This document shows, piece after piece, positions 27,184-36,099 of a stretch of 64,000 bases of DNA (positions are counted from its first letter, which is position 1; each line of letters opens with the position of its first letter). Made by a program: the position numbers and the translations under genes. The DNA is from Parvularculaceae bacterium (GTDB taxonomy: Bacteria; Pseudomonadota; Alphaproteobacteria; Caulobacterales; Parvularculaceae): assembly GCA_028284065.1 (NCBI GenBank), contig JANQSJ010000011.1:496001-560000 (forward strand), read 5' to 3'. The notes under the pieces were generated by a model, which worked only from the letters and a program-made list of their open reading frames with translations, had not been told where the DNA came from and ran no database searches.

Positions 27184-28035
27184 TCAGGCTGCGGGCGCCG
27201 CAGCTTTCCTCCGACGGCCAGCGGCGCCGAGCCCCGCAAGCCCTGCGGCCATCAGGAACGCCGCCGGCGGCAGCGGAATTTCCGAGAATGTAATTCGCGC
27301 GATGGCGTCGCCTGAAGAGAAAATGAAGTTGTCGCGAAACTCGCTATTGAGGCCAAGCCCGCCAACAAGGTCGAGCATTGCGAAGTCGCCGAGAGACAAA
27401 CCCTGTTGGATCGATCCTTCACCTGGGCCGCCGCCTCCAATGTCTATGCCGTCCAGAAAGGCCGCCCCGTTGACGGGATCATTCGCCTCAGTGCCTGCGT
27501 CATAGACGAACGATCCGTCAACAGAAATTGTAAGCGGTTCGAATACGCCCGCGTCATTAAACAATTCGAATGCGATTGGGTCATCGACACCGATGAAGGT
27601 GTCATTTGACGGCAAGATCATTGAAGCGAAAAACGCGTATCTGTTATCGGTCGGATCAAGGTCAACGCTGAAGATAGCTGTCTCTCCTGGCTCAATCGGT
27701 CCCGCGATCGCTCCGCCCGGCGCGGCCGCGACCCCGCCCTGCGACGTCGAAGGCTGCTGCGAATTACGCTCTCCGGCCAAAATCGAGAATCCGCCGGTTT
27801 CCGCGATGTCCTCAATTCCAGCGCTAGCCATGCCGCCGACGTCGAAAAAGTCAACGCCGCCATCGTGGAATCCGAAGTAAACCGGCGTGAGGCTGAAGCC
27901 GCCGACCTGTTGAAGGTTGGTGACGGTGACGCGCACCGTCGTCGCAGAGGCGAATGCAGGCGAGGCGGAGACAGAAGCGGCGAGCGTCGCCGCTGTGAGC
28001 GCCGCCGCAAGGCGGAAACGATGGCTGATAGTCAT
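27184..28035 (-). CDS. Spondin domain protein with VPLPA-type sorting tail
   Basis: A 283-residue secreted protein. A signal peptide (residues 1-30, ending AFA) leads to a spondin_N-like beta domain: VRVTVTNLQQVGGFSLTPVYFGFHDG and FDVGGMASAGIEDIAETG. A C-terminal EIPLPPAAFLMAAGLAGLGA plus RRRK makes a VPLPA/PEP-CTERM sorting signal: short motif, transmembrane helix, basic cluster. Such proteins are processed by exosortase-type enzymes and sent to the envelope or biofilm matrix. A GAGGAG site precedes the start. Confidence 0.88.
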   Translation of the reverse strand: MTISHRFRLAAALTAATLAASVSASPAFASATTVRVTVTNLQQVGGFSLTPVYFGFHDGGVDFFDVGGMASAGIEDIAETGGFSILAGERNSQQPSTSQGGVAAAPGGAIAGPIEPGETAIFSVDLDPTDNRYAFFASMILPSNDTFIGVDDPIAFELFNDAGVFEPLTISVDGSFVYDAGTEANDPVNGAAFLDGIDIGGGGPGEGSIQQGLSLGDFAMLDLVGGLGLNSEFRDNFIFSSGDAIARITFSEIPLPPAAFLMAAGLAGLGAAGRRRKAAAPAA

Positions 28036-28396
28036 GGCGCAAAAACTCCTCTTGGAAAAAAAGACGCGTGGGCGCCCGCCGCTCAGACAGGCGTTCCTAG
28101 CCTGAACGTTTAGTCAGCACGCACGTCTCCCTCGTCGCCGGATCAGGGATGCGCGGCGACGTTTACGCGGTACACGAATTGATCGCGAGCGTTCGCGTTC
28201 AGGTGAATCAGTCGCCGATTACACCGCGTAAGGAAAATCACAAATTGGCTCTGACGCCCGTAATCGGCCTCACATTTTCGCGAGGCGACCGGACGCGCTG
28301 CGCGCCGGGCAGCCTTGAATCCAAGGGGGCGCCCAAGCTAAACCCCGACATCGCCTATTCTTTTTGCGGGCGACATGAACATACGAAGGTTGAAGA
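28036..28396. other. Intergenic region before yebC
   Basis: 361 bases with no credible gene. It lies between the divergent spondin (minus) and yebC (plus) starts and must hold both promoters. CCTTG-AAT-CAAGG-type short hairpins occur near 28310, and GAAGGTTGAAG supplies the yebC ribosome site. I see no clear operator or riboswitch. Confidence 0.5.
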
Positions 28397-29143
28397 ATGG
28401 CCGGGCATAGCAAATGGGCGAACATTCAGCACCGCAAGGGGCGTCAGGACGCCAAGCGCTCCAAGCTGTTTTCAAGGCTGTCCAAGGAAATCACGGTCGC
28501 CGCAAAAATGGGCGCGCCCGACCCGGAGTTTAATCCCCGGCTTCGTCTCGCCATCCAGGCCGCGAAAGCCCAGTCGATGCCGAAAGACAATATCGAGCGG
28601 GCGATCAAGAAGTCTTCCGACGCCAATGAGGCTGACTTTGAAGAGATCCGCTATGAAGGCTTCGGCCCCGCCGGGATCGGCATCATCGTCGAAGCGCTGA
28701 CCGACAACCGGAATCGCGCGGCGAGCGAGGTGCGGGCCTGTTTCTCCAAGAATGGAGGCAATCTCGGCGAAACAGGATCGGTGGCGTTCATGTTCGACCG
28801 GGTCGGGGCGATCGAATATGCGCCCGACAAGGGCGACGAGGAGAGCGTCCTCGAAGCGGCGATCGAGGCCGGCGCCGAAGACGTAGAGTCTGGCGAGGAC
28901 GGCCACGTCATCTACACGGCGGCCGACATGTTGGCGGAAGTGGCCGGCGGCCTGGAGGGCGCGTTCGGCGAAGCCTCTTCAGCGAAGCTCGTCTGGCGGC
29001 CGCAAAACCGGATCGACATTGAGGGCGACAAGGCGGCGACCCTTCTCAAGCTCCTCGACGCTCTCGAAGATTGCGATGACGTGCAGGACGTCTACGCAAA
29101 TTTCGATATCTCCGACGAAGAGATGGAGCGGCTGGCGAGCTAG
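28397..29143 (+). CDS. yebC: YebC/PmpR family regulatory protein
   Basis: A 248-residue YebC-family protein, described as a transcription regulator and more recently as a translation factor that helps ribosomes at difficult sequences. [21 protein letters not shown], then [26 protein letters not shown] and [19 protein letters not shown] are near-invariant. Length is typical. It neighbours efp two genes on, another factor for hard-to-translate peptides, though not in one operon. Confidence 0.95.
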   Translation: MAGHSKWANIQHRKGRQDAKRSKLFSRLSKEITVAAKMGAPDPEFNPRLRLAIQAAKAQSMPKDNIERAIKKSSDANEADFEEIRYEGFGPAGIGIIVEALTDNRNRAASEVRACFSKNGGNLGETGSVAFMFDRVGAIEYAPDKGDEESVLEAAIEAGAEDVESGEDGHVIYTAADMLAEVAGGLEGAFGEASSAKLVWRPQNRIDIEGDKAATLLKLLDALEDCDDVQDVYANFDISDEEMERLAS

Positions 29144-29311
29144 GACTTGCCTACGCCTCCCAACTGGCCAATGCGCACGACCAGCCGTTGCGGTTGAGCG
29201 ACGGCCCGTGGCCGCCAGGCTTGCCCGACCGACGCCACACTTGTAACACTGCTCATCGACAGAAAGGGCCGCAAAGGGCGCGGCCGATCCACGACTGGAC
29301 AGGGGCACGCC

Positions 29312-30424
29312 ATGACCACTTTCAAGCATTCGATCATTCTGAGCGGCGCGGTCGCGCTTACCCTATGCGGCAATGCGCTCGCAGATCCGAAGAGCGACAA
29401 GAAGCCGGGCGACTATTTCGAAATCGAAAGCGGCGACATCGAAACCGAAGTAGAAGGCGCTAAGTCTGTGTCGTTTTCCGATTTCATCGGCCGCATCGAC
29501 ATCGCCACCCATGACGGCCCCATGCAGGCGATGTTCTATGGCGTTCGCGAGGATTTCGTCCTGACTGGCGAAGAGCGTGGCGGCGTCCTTTATGTGAAGG
29601 GGCCGGAGCGTCTTTCCATGGATGCTATCAATCGCAAGTTCTGGCGGCGCGGCGGTGACTTCGACGACCGAATGGACGCGTTCCTCAAGAACTACCCGCG
29701 CGTGAAGATACTCGTTCCGCGCGGCGCGTCGGTTTCGATCGACGACTCAGTCACCAGCGCCCGCGGCGGCAATATCGGCGGCGATCTGAAGATTGACGGC
29801 GGCATCGTTGCGGCCGAATTCGGCGACGTCGCCAACGCGTTTGTCGACATTGACGGCGCAGGCGATGTGATGGTCGGAGAAATCGTGAAAATGCTCGATC
29901 TGAACATCAATGGCTCGGGCGACTTTGAGGCGGTGTCAGCCGCCAAGGCCGACCTCGCCGTCAACGGGTCGGGGGATATCGACCTCGGCGATATCGACGG
30001 CGCCGCAAAGGCGCGCATCAACGGCTCCGGCGACATCTCCGTGGCGGATGTGGACGGGCCGCTATCGCTTGCGATTTCCGGTTCGGGCGACGTGGAAACA
30101 GGCGCGGCGAAGCAAGGCGCGAGCATTTCCATAAATGGCTCAGGCGACGTGTCGATGATCTCCGTCAACGGTCCGACGACTGCGACCGTTTCCGGCAATG
30201 GCGACATCGAAATCGCCGGCGGAAGGGCGGAGAATCTAAATGTGACGATCTCCGGGTCGGGCGACTTCAGCCTCGCCGGCGTATCCACGAACCTGACCGC
30301 CAAAGTCGGCGGTTCCGGCGCCGTCTCGGTGAAGCGCAATGAGGGGGCCCTCGCCATGGCCGGCGACGGCGACATCATTATCGGCGGCGTCAACAAGAAT
30401 GAGAAGAAAAGGAAGCGCTACTAG
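29312..30424 (+). CDS. Exported GIN/DUF2807-like repeat protein
   Basis: A 370-residue exported protein with a signal peptide (residues 1-24, ending ALA). A globular region (about 30-165, FSDFIGRIDIATHDGP and VKILVPRGASVSID) precedes about eight copies of a near 20-residue repeat centred on (N/S)GSGD (residues about 190-360), which suggests a right-handed beta-solenoid. This resembles the GIN/DUF2807 adhesin-head family. A basic tail (KNEKKRKRY) ends it. The role is unknown; surface or periplasmic scaffolding is inferred. Confidence 0.82.
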   Translation: MTTFKHSIILSGAVALTLCGNALADPKSDKKPGDYFEIESGDIETEVEGAKSVSFSDFIGRIDIATHDGPMQAMFYGVREDFVLTGEERGGVLYVKGPERLSMDAINRKFWRRGGDFDDRMDAFLKNYPRVKILVPRGASVSIDDSVTSARGGNIGGDLKIDGGIVAAEFGDVANAFVDIDGAGDVMVGEIVKMLDLNINGSGDFEAVSAAKADLAVNGSGDIDLGDIDGAAKARINGSGDISVADVDGPLSLAISGSGDVETGAAKQGASISINGSGDVSMISVNGPTTATVSGNGDIEIAGGRAENLNVTISGSGDFSLAGVSTNLTAKVGGSGAVSVKRNEGALAMAGDGDIIIGGVNKNEKKRKRY

Positions 30425-30800
30425 AGCGGTTTGCATTTGAAGCCGCTCAAGCGCGTAAAGGCTGGCGCCGCTGACGCGCCAATAGTCCGTACGTCGATGG
30501 TTCAGAGGACGCCACACGTTTCCGGCGCATGCGACGGCTGCCGACGCCTCGGTGCGACGCGTCCCTGGCCCTAGGCGATTCAGCCCCCACCAACCGGGAA
30601 TGCGCCCAGACAGTAGGTTGCGATCCGTGGTCGTCGGCGGAGCTGGATTGTAGCCAACTCCGCAGATCAGGACCTCCAAAGCAAAGGCGCAAGGCCCCAG
30701 CGCCATTGCCCGTCGGCCTCGGCCTTGCTATTGCCCCGCGAAATGGCGATCGGACGACAGGTTCGATCGTCCGACAGATTTTTCAATCGAGGGCGGGCCC
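30425..30800. other. Intergenic region before efp with hairpins
   Basis: 376 bases without a credible gene. Directly after the repeat-protein stop is GAGCGG...CCGCTC (30424-30429 and 30443-30448), a hairpin without T-run. Near the efp start is a second hairpin (30750-30774). The efp promoter must be here. I see no other structure that stands out. Confidence 0.55.
30750..30780 (+). promoter_or_regulatory. Leader hairpin upstream of efp
   Basis: TCGGACGA (30750-30757) and TCGTCCGA (30767-30774) are a perfect 8-bp stem with a 9-base loop, followed by CAGATTTTT. The layout looks like a terminator or attenuator placed 26 bases before the efp ATG, after the point where an efp transcript would begin if its promoter is upstream. 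The GAGGGCGGG ribosome site lies outside the stem. Confidence 0.4.
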
Positions 30801-31364
30801 ATGAAGATCAACGGCAATGAAATCCGCGTCGGGAATGTCATTCAGCATCAGGACAGCCTTTGGGTCGCGGTGAAAACCAATGCGGTCAAGCCGGGCAAAG
30901 GCCCCGCGTACGCGCAGGTTGAGCTGAAGAACCTGCTTGACGGCCGGAAACTCAACGAGCGGTTTCGCGCCTCCGAAACAGTTGAACGGGTGCGTTTAGA
31001 ACAGCGCGACCACACTTATCTTTACCCGGAAGGCGACATGCTCGTCTTCATGGACGCCGAATCCTATGAGCAGATCTCCATCGAAAAAGACCTCATCGGC
31101 GAGCGGGCCGCCTTCCTGCAGGACGGCATGCAGGTGTCCGTCGAAAGCCATGAGGGCAGACCGATCGGCGTGAAGCTGCCGGAGCATGTGACGCTTGAAA
31201 TCACGGAAACCGAACCCACGGTGAAAGGGCAGACGGCCGCCAGCTCCTACAAGCCGGCGATCGTCGACAATGGCCTGCGCGTCATGGTGCCGCCTTACAT
31301 CTCTGTCGGCGAGAAGGTCATCGTGAACACCGAGACGCTTGAGTTCGTCAAGCGCGCCGACTAA
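30801..31364 (+). CDS. efp: Elongation factor P
   Basis: A 187-residue EF-P, which relieves ribosome stalling at polyproline. Three beta-barrel domains are evident: N-terminal KOW-like ([14 protein letters not shown]), a central domain ([20 protein letters not shown]) and the C-terminal OB fold ([19 protein letters not shown]). The loop [12 protein letters not shown] contains the lysine that EpmA/EpmB modify in gammaproteobacteria; no modification gene is nearby. Confidence 0.96.
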   Translation: MKINGNEIRVGNVIQHQDSLWVAVKTNAVKPGKGPAYAQVELKNLLDGRKLNERFRASETVERVRLEQRDHTYLYPEGDMLVFMDAESYEQISIEKDLIGERAAFLQDGMQVSVESHEGRPIGVKLPEHVTLEITETEPTVKGQTAASSYKPAIVDNGLRVMVPPYISVGEKVIVNTETLEFVKRAD

Positions 31365-31396
31365 TCAGCGCGCCGGACAGCGCAAGGCTTTTGTCC

Positions 31397-31810
31397 TCAC
31401 TCCGCCAGTCGAGACGTGGCTCCGTAGCGCTGCAACGCTTCCACTACCCTGTTGCGTTCGCTCCGCTCACGCATCAGCAAGATGAAAAGGATGATCGCGA
31501 TAATCGGCGACCCGATGAGGAAGATGGTCACCGCGATCGCGCCCGCCGCAGTTATAAGGCCGATCACGGCGCCGACGAGCGCAATGATCAGGCCGAAAAG
31601 CGTCGCGAACAGACCGATTATGATCCCCGCAAGGCCGCCAAACCCGGCGCCGAGGGATTCTAGCGCCGTCAGGTCCGGCTCGGCGTACACGTAAGCTGCG
31701 AAGGAAAGCCCAGCCCCGACCAGCAGAAACAGGATGATCGGAAGAAACACCCAGAACCCGGCGCTGCTCTTCCGCTCATAGATAATGTCGTCGTCCGTAA
31801 CGTTCGTCAT
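31397..31810 (-). CDS. Hypothetical three-helix membrane protein
   Basis: Not recognised. A 137-residue protein with a charged N-terminus (TDDDIIYERKSS), a hydrophobic core of about three to four helices (residues 18-42, 55-80, 85-115) rich in Gly and Ile, and an Arg/Glu-rich tail. It converges on efp with a 32-base gap. No motif points to a function. Confidence 0.7.
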   Translation of the reverse strand: MTNVTDDDIIYERKSSAGFWVFLPIILFLLVGAGLSFAAYVYAEPDLTALESLGAGFGGLAGIIIGLFATLFGLIIALVGAVIGLITAAGAIAVTIFLIGSPIIAIILFILLMRERSERNRVVEALQRYGATSRLAE

Positions 31811-32035
31811 TCTGATCGCCCCTCAATACCCGTTTCGGATGCGGGGCGCGCGCAGGCGCCGCCTGTGACCGCGCACCCCCGCGTAAAGGCTCGCAAGGCG
31901 GGAACGGCGCTTCAAGCCGGTCCGCCGCGCAAAGCGCGCATCTTGTCTAGAATTTCCCGGGAATCGGGATCGCTTGTGGCGGCGCGGCGCTTTCGGTAAC
32001 GCTCATGGCCCATTATTTCCGGAGCGCCGACCGAC
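31811..32035. other. Divergent promoter region
   Basis: A 225-base gap between the membrane protein (minus) and the HD hydrolase (plus). I see no convincing gene; one minus-strand reading frame of 33 codons ending at 31912 is too weak to call. Confidence 0.45.
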
Positions 32036-32656
32036 GTGCCCACGCGACGAAACATTGCGACTCCGTCGCCGAGGGCGTGGCAGCGAATGCTGTCGGGGCG
32101 ACGGCTTGACCTTCTCGATCCCTCGCCGATGGACATCGAGATCGAGGACATCGCCCACGGCCTTGCGCGGGTCGCGCGCTGGAACGGGCAGACAGTGGGT
32201 CCGAGGGCGTTTTCCGTCGCGCAGCATTCGCTGGTTGTGGAGGCGTTCTGCGGCGAACTTGAGCCTGGCTGGCCGGCGAAATGGCGTCTCGCGGCGCTCC
32301 TTCACGATGCGCCGGAGTTCGTCATTGGCGACATGATCAGTCCTTTTAAGGCGGCGATCGGCGCCGCTTACAAGGACATTGAGCTCAGGCTCCAGCGGGC
32401 GGTGCATTTGCGCTTCGGCCTGCCGCCAGACCCGCCGGCGAGCGTTGAAAAGACCATCAAGCGGGCGGACCGGGCGTCCGCCTATTTCGAAGCGGTGCAG
32501 ATCGCAGGATTTTCGATTGCCGAAGCGCATGAGTTCTTCGGCGCGCCCCGCGGGCTGAGGCCAATCAACATTGTCGCGGAGACCGCCGAAGCCGCGCAAG
32601 AAGCGTATCTGGAGCGTTTCGGCCGCCTGATCGCCGACATGGAGGCGGGCCGCTGA
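32036..32656 (+). CDS. HD-domain hydrolase (YfbR-like)
   Basis: A 206-residue metal-dependent phosphohydrolase of the HD superfamily. VAQHSLVVEAFC and AALLHDAPEFVIGDMISPFK provide the H...HD...D metal ligands, and the order matches YfbR-type 5'-nucleotidases. RAWQRMLSGRRLDLLDPSP at the N-terminus is conserved in the alphaproteobacterial branch, which supports the GTG 32036 start. It precedes a tyrosine phosphatase and NadQ. Confidence 0.9.
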   Translation: MPTRRNIATPSPRAWQRMLSGRRLDLLDPSPMDIEIEDIAHGLARVARWNGQTVGPRAFSVAQHSLVVEAFCGELEPGWPAKWRLAALLHDAPEFVIGDMISPFKAAIGAAYKDIELRLQRAVHLRFGLPPDPPASVEKTIKRADRASAYFEAVQIAGFSIAEAHEFFGAPRGLRPINIVAETAEAAQEAYLERFGRLIADMEAGR

Positions 32657-32766
32657 GCCAGAATCTGTGGCGCCGAGATCACAATTTGGCTATCAGGATG
32701 GCGGGTAAAGCCGCTGTGAACCGGCGCCGCTTATCTCTCGCCGCCTCATCGCTTATGTGCCGGCTT

Positions 32767-33273
32767 ATGTTGATCGTGACCTCCCTCGCCGAAGCGCCGT
32801 CCACCTACGCCGAGCGCAAACCAGCCCGCGTCGTTTCCCTGTTGGGCGAGGACGAGCAGCCCCCGACATTCGTCGGTCTGCCCGCGGATCGCCACCTCCT
32901 GCTCTATGTCGAAGACGAAAGCTGCGCCGCCGCAATAAAGGAAGGCGCCCACACGCGCGCCGACGCGCTGGTTCGCTTCCTGCGTGATTGGGACGGCGAT
33001 GGCGGCATTCTCGTTCACTGCAATCGGGGCGTTTCGCGCTCTACCGCGGCGGCGTTCATCATTATGTGCGCCCTGAGGCCCGATGCCTGCGAGTCGGAGT
33101 TGATGGCGCAGATTCGCGCCGCCGCGCCCCATGCCGACCCCTGCCCGCTCATCATTCACTATGCGGATGAGATACTCGGCCGCGAGGGGCGAATGCTTGA
33201 CGCCGCCGAGGATCTTGGCCCGCCCTGCGCCGTCCTCGCGGCGCCGGCGACATTCTTGCCGCTTGCGGCGTGA
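32767..33273 (+). CDS. Protein tyrosine/dual-specificity phosphatase-like
   Basis: A 168-residue phosphatase-like protein. ILVHCNRGVSRSTAAAF contains the HCX5R signature with Cys85 and Arg91. ATG 32767 (MLIVTSLAEA) gives the usual N-terminus for this alphaproteobacterial group. Asp-rich segments (FLRDWDGDGG) precede the P-loop. The substrate is unknown. The HD-phosphatase-NadQ order is compact; the nadQ GTG lies 11 bases after this stop. Confidence 0.87.
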   Translation: MLIVTSLAEAPSTYAERKPARVVSLLGEDEQPPTFVGLPADRHLLLYVEDESCAAAIKEGAHTRADALVRFLRDWDGDGGILVHCNRGVSRSTAAAFIIMCALRPDACESELMAQIRAAAPHADPCPLIIHYADEILGREGRMLDAAEDLGPPCAVLAAPATFLPLAA

Positions 33274-33283
33274 CGGGGACCGC

Positions 33284-34318
33284 GTGACGGTGGCTGAGCC
33301 GCCGCAGCGACCGGCGGGCGGCGCGTCGCCCGTCATCATCGGCCTGAACGCGGTCATCGCCATAGTCGAAGACGGCGCGCCGAGAGCCCTTTGCACGCGC
33401 GCGCCCGCCGGCGAGCCTTCTCTGCCCTACGGTCCATTCGATCCCTCTCGTCATCGAACGTTCGAAATTGGCCTCAGGGAATGGGTCGAACGCCAGACAA
33501 GCGTGCGCCTCGGTTTCGTCGAGCAGCTATACACGTTCGGAGATAAGGGCCGCGAGGCGCCGGCAGCTCTCCTGCAGGGCGAAGACGCTGACGCGCGGGT
33601 CGTTTCGGTCGGCTACCTCGCGCTCGCGGCGGAGGCCGCCGCAATCGACGCGGCTGACGCCCAGTGGCGTTCCTGGTACGAACTTTTCCCCTGGGAGGAC
33701 TGGCGACGCGGTCCGCCGCCGGCGATCGACGCGGCGATCCGCCCTGGATTCGCCGCCTGGTTTGAGCGCGCGTCCGACGCTCAGACGCGGAACGATCGCG
33801 AAGCGCGCGTCGCCCTCGCTTTCGGGTTCGGCGAATGCGCCTGGGAGGAAGAGCGCGCGCTCGACCGGTATGAACTGATGTATGAAGCGGGGCTCGTCGC
33901 CGAGGCGTGGCGGGACCGCGCGGCGGCGGGCCTGCGGCCGCCTGGGGGAGACGAAGCCCTGACGCGCCAGACGGGAGTGTCGATGCGCTCCGACCATCGG
34001 CGCATTCTCGCCACCGCGATCGGCCGCATTCGCGGCAAACTGAAGTATCGCCCGATCGTCTTCGAGCTGACCCCCCGGCGTTTCACGCTTCTGACCCTAC
34101 AGCAGACTGTGGAGGCGGTCGTCGGCTTCAACCTGCACAAGCAGAATTTCCGGCGCTCCGTTGAAAGCGCGGAGCTCGTCGAGCGAACCGATCTTACGAT
34201 TCAACAGGCGAGCGGTCGCCCGGCTGCTCTCTTCGAGGCCGCCGCGAATTCAGATCGCGCCGCCTCAGGCCTGTCGATACCGCGGCTGAAGACAGACGCG
34301 CCGCCGCTCCCGGCCTGA
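33284..34318 (+). CDS. nadQ: NadQ-type Nudix-related regulator of NAD biosynthesis
   Basis: A 344-residue protein with an N-terminal Nudix-like domain (PVIIGLNAVIAIVEDGAPRAL, FVEQLYTFGDKGR, VVSVGYLALA) and a C-terminal winged-helix region (FELTPRRFTLLTLQQTVEAVVG and KQNFRRSVESAELVERT). This matches the NrtR-like NadQ regulators of alphaproteobacteria, which repress nadABC in response to NAD-related metabolites. The classical Nudix box is degenerate, as expected for a sensor. nadABC follows directly, with a palindromic operator between. Start GTG 33284 is inferred. Confidence 0.88.
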   Translation: MTVAEPPQRPAGGASPVIIGLNAVIAIVEDGAPRALCTRAPAGEPSLPYGPFDPSRHRTFEIGLREWVERQTSVRLGFVEQLYTFGDKGREAPAALLQGEDADARVVSVGYLALAAEAAAIDAADAQWRSWYELFPWEDWRRGPPPAIDAAIRPGFAAWFERASDAQTRNDREARVALAFGFGECAWEEERALDRYELMYEAGLVAEAWRDRAAAGLRPPGGDEALTRQTGVSMRSDHRRILATAIGRIRGKLKYRPIVFELTPRRFTLLTLQQTVEAVVGFNLHKQNFRRSVESAELVERTDLTIQQASGRPAALFEAAANSDRAASGLSIPRLKTDAPPLPA

Positions 34319-34380
34319 TTGACGCAAGCGGCGAAGCGCGATTGACGTGGAGAATTTCGCCACTATCTTGCCGCGAAATC

Positions 34381-34400
34381 GCCCTTCCGAGGGCTTTTTT
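34381..34400 (+). terminator. Rho-independent terminator after nadQ
   Basis: GCCCT (34381-34385) pairs with AGGGC (34390-34394) across a TCCG loop and is followed by six T. This separates nadQ from the nadA operon. Confidence 0.85.
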
Positions 34401-34411
34401 GGCGCACTATA

Positions 34412-34430
34412 TATGCTCGATTAGAGCATA
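34412..34430. promoter_or_regulatory. NadQ operator upstream of nadA
   Basis: TATGCTCGATTAGAGCATA is a perfect inverted repeat with 7-bp arms and a 5-base spacer. It sits between the nadQ terminator and the nadA start, where a NadQ repressor site is expected. I know of no other copy in the window. Confidence 0.75.
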
Positions 34431-34540
34431 AATCGCCGAGTAGCGTTGGATGCTCAGGAAATCGGCTCCCCGTAACGGGAACCGCACGAGACAGAAGGCG
34501 CAGCCGGTTCCGGCTTGCCGCCCAGATGGGAGGACGGTTT

Positions 34541-35671
34541 ATGGCGTTCGACAAAGAAGGATTCAGCATTGACCGCAAAGCCGGTCGTGAAGGCGACGCC
34601 TCGGCGCTCGCTTTCACGGACGACGTTCGGCGAAAGACCGACCGTCTTTATCCAGCGGTCGCCCAGTTCATTCCCGAATTCGAATGGCGGCTGCACGCGC
34701 CCTATATCGCGGCGATCAATGACCTGAAGGCGGAGAAAAACGCCGTCATCCTGGCTCACAATTACATGACGCCGGAAATCTTCCATTGCGTCGGCGATTA
34801 CGCCGGCGACTCGCTGCAGCTTGCCAAGGAGGCGGCGCAGACGGACGCCGACATCATCGTCCAGGCCGGCGTTCACTTCATGGCCGAGACCTCGAAGATC
34901 CTCTGCCCCGAAAAGACGGTGCTGATCCCCGACATGCGCGCCGGCTGCTCGCTGGCCTCGTCGATCACCGGCGCGGACATTCGGCTCCTCAAGGAGAAGT
35001 ATCCAGGGGCGCCCGTGGTGACCTATGTGAACACCACCGCCGACGTTAAAGCGGAGACCGACGTCTGCTGCACATCGTCGAACGCCGTCGAAGTCGTCGA
35101 GTGGGCGGCGCGGGAATGGGGATCCGACACGGTGCTGTTCCTGCCGGACCAGTATCTCGCGCGAAACGTCGCGGCGATGACGGACGTGAGGATCATCACC
35201 TGGGCCGGCTCATGCGAAGTGCACGAACGGTTCACCGCCGAGGACATCAGGGAGATGCGCCGGGCGACGCCGGGCGTCATTGTGCTTGCGCACCCGGAAT
35301 GCCCGCCGGACGTTCTTGCCGAGGCGGATTTCGCCGGCTCGACCAGCGGCATCAGCAACTACGTCAAGGAAAATCAGCCGCGGGACGTCGTTCTCATCAC
35401 GGAATGTTCGATGTCCGATAATGTGGCGGTGGAAAACCCGAACGTGAATTTCGTTCGACCCTGCAATCTCTGCCCGCACATGAAGCGGATCACCCTGCCC
35501 GGCATTTTGCGCGCGCTGCAGACAGGCGAGCACGAAGTGACGATCGACCCGGAGATCATCCGCCGCGCCCGGGCGCCGATCGACAGGATGCTCGCCCTGC
35601 CGCTGACGCGCCAGTCCATGTATACGCATGAAGGCCCGGCCGAAGTGGCCAAGGTCGAGGCGCGCGGCTAG
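34541..35671 (+). CDS. nadA: Quinolinate synthase NadA
   Basis: A 376-residue 4Fe-4S enzyme that condenses iminoaspartate and dihydroxyacetone phosphate to quinolinate. Signatures are [46 protein letters not shown] and AGCSLASSI. Conserved cysteines lie in [13 protein letters not shown] and NLCPHM. ATG 34541 is chosen because GGGAGG lies at ideal spacing, better than the ATG at 34526. First gene of the nad operon. Confidence 0.96.
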   Translation: MAFDKEGFSIDRKAGREGDASALAFTDDVRRKTDRLYPAVAQFIPEFEWRLHAPYIAAINDLKAEKNAVILAHNYMTPEIFHCVGDYAGDSLQLAKEAAQTDADIIVQAGVHFMAETSKILCPEKTVLIPDMRAGCSLASSITGADIRLLKEKYPGAPVVTYVNTTADVKAETDVCCTSSNAVEVVEWAAREWGSDTVLFLPDQYLARNVAAMTDVRIITWAGSCEVHERFTAEDIREMRRATPGVIVLAHPECPPDVLAEADFAGSTSGISNYVKENQPRDVVLITECSMSDNVAVENPNVNFVRPCNLCPHMKRITLPGILRALQTGEHEVTIDPEIIRRARAPIDRMLALPLTRQSMYTHEGPAEVAKVEARG

Positions 35672-35685
35672 GCGGAAAGCATCCC

Positions 35686-36078
35686 ATGATCGAGATCAGG
35701 GAGGCTTTCGCAGCCGACCTTGCAGCCGGCCCGACCTGGGTTGCCTGGTGGGTGAGTTTCATTGGCGTCGTCGGCCTCTTGTCGCTCCCGTTCGCTTTCG
35801 TCAGGGCTGAAGCGCGCTGGACCTTATTTGTCATTATACTGACTTTTCCAGCGATGATGTGGCTTTATTCAAAGGTCGGCTATGTCCGGCTTCTGGGGAT
35901 CGTGCATGTCATCCTGTGGACGCCGCTCGCGATTTATCTCTGGCGTCGTCGCGACCAATGGCGGGTGCGCGAAACGCTTGCAGGCAAGTGGATCGCGCTC
36001 TTTTTTGCGACTATTCTTGTTCCCCTCGCCTTCGATTACACCGACGTTGTTAGGTACCTTCTCGGCGATCGCGGATAG
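35686..36078 (+). CDS. Membrane protein embedded in the nad operon
   Basis: A 130-residue protein with about four helices (near residues 18-38, 46-62, 65-87 and 100-120), Trp-rich. It lies 14 bases after nadA and 21 bases before nadB in the same direction, so it should be co-expressed under NadQ. I do not recognise the family. A transport role for NAD precursors is possible but unsupported. Confidence 0.72.
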   Translation: MIEIREAFAADLAAGPTWVAWWVSFIGVVGLLSLPFAFVRAEARWTLFVIILTFPAMMWLYSKVGYVRLLGIVHVILWTPLAIYLWRRRDQWRVRETLAGKWIALFFATILVPLAFDYTDVVRYLLGDRG

Positions 36079-36099
36079 CGGAGCAATCAGCGGCTCGCG

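Noticed and set aside
31912-32013. Possible 33-residue minus-strand small protein (GHERYRKRRAAT..., start 32013)
   Set aside because: No convincing ribosome site or conserved pattern; it may be real but I cannot support it.
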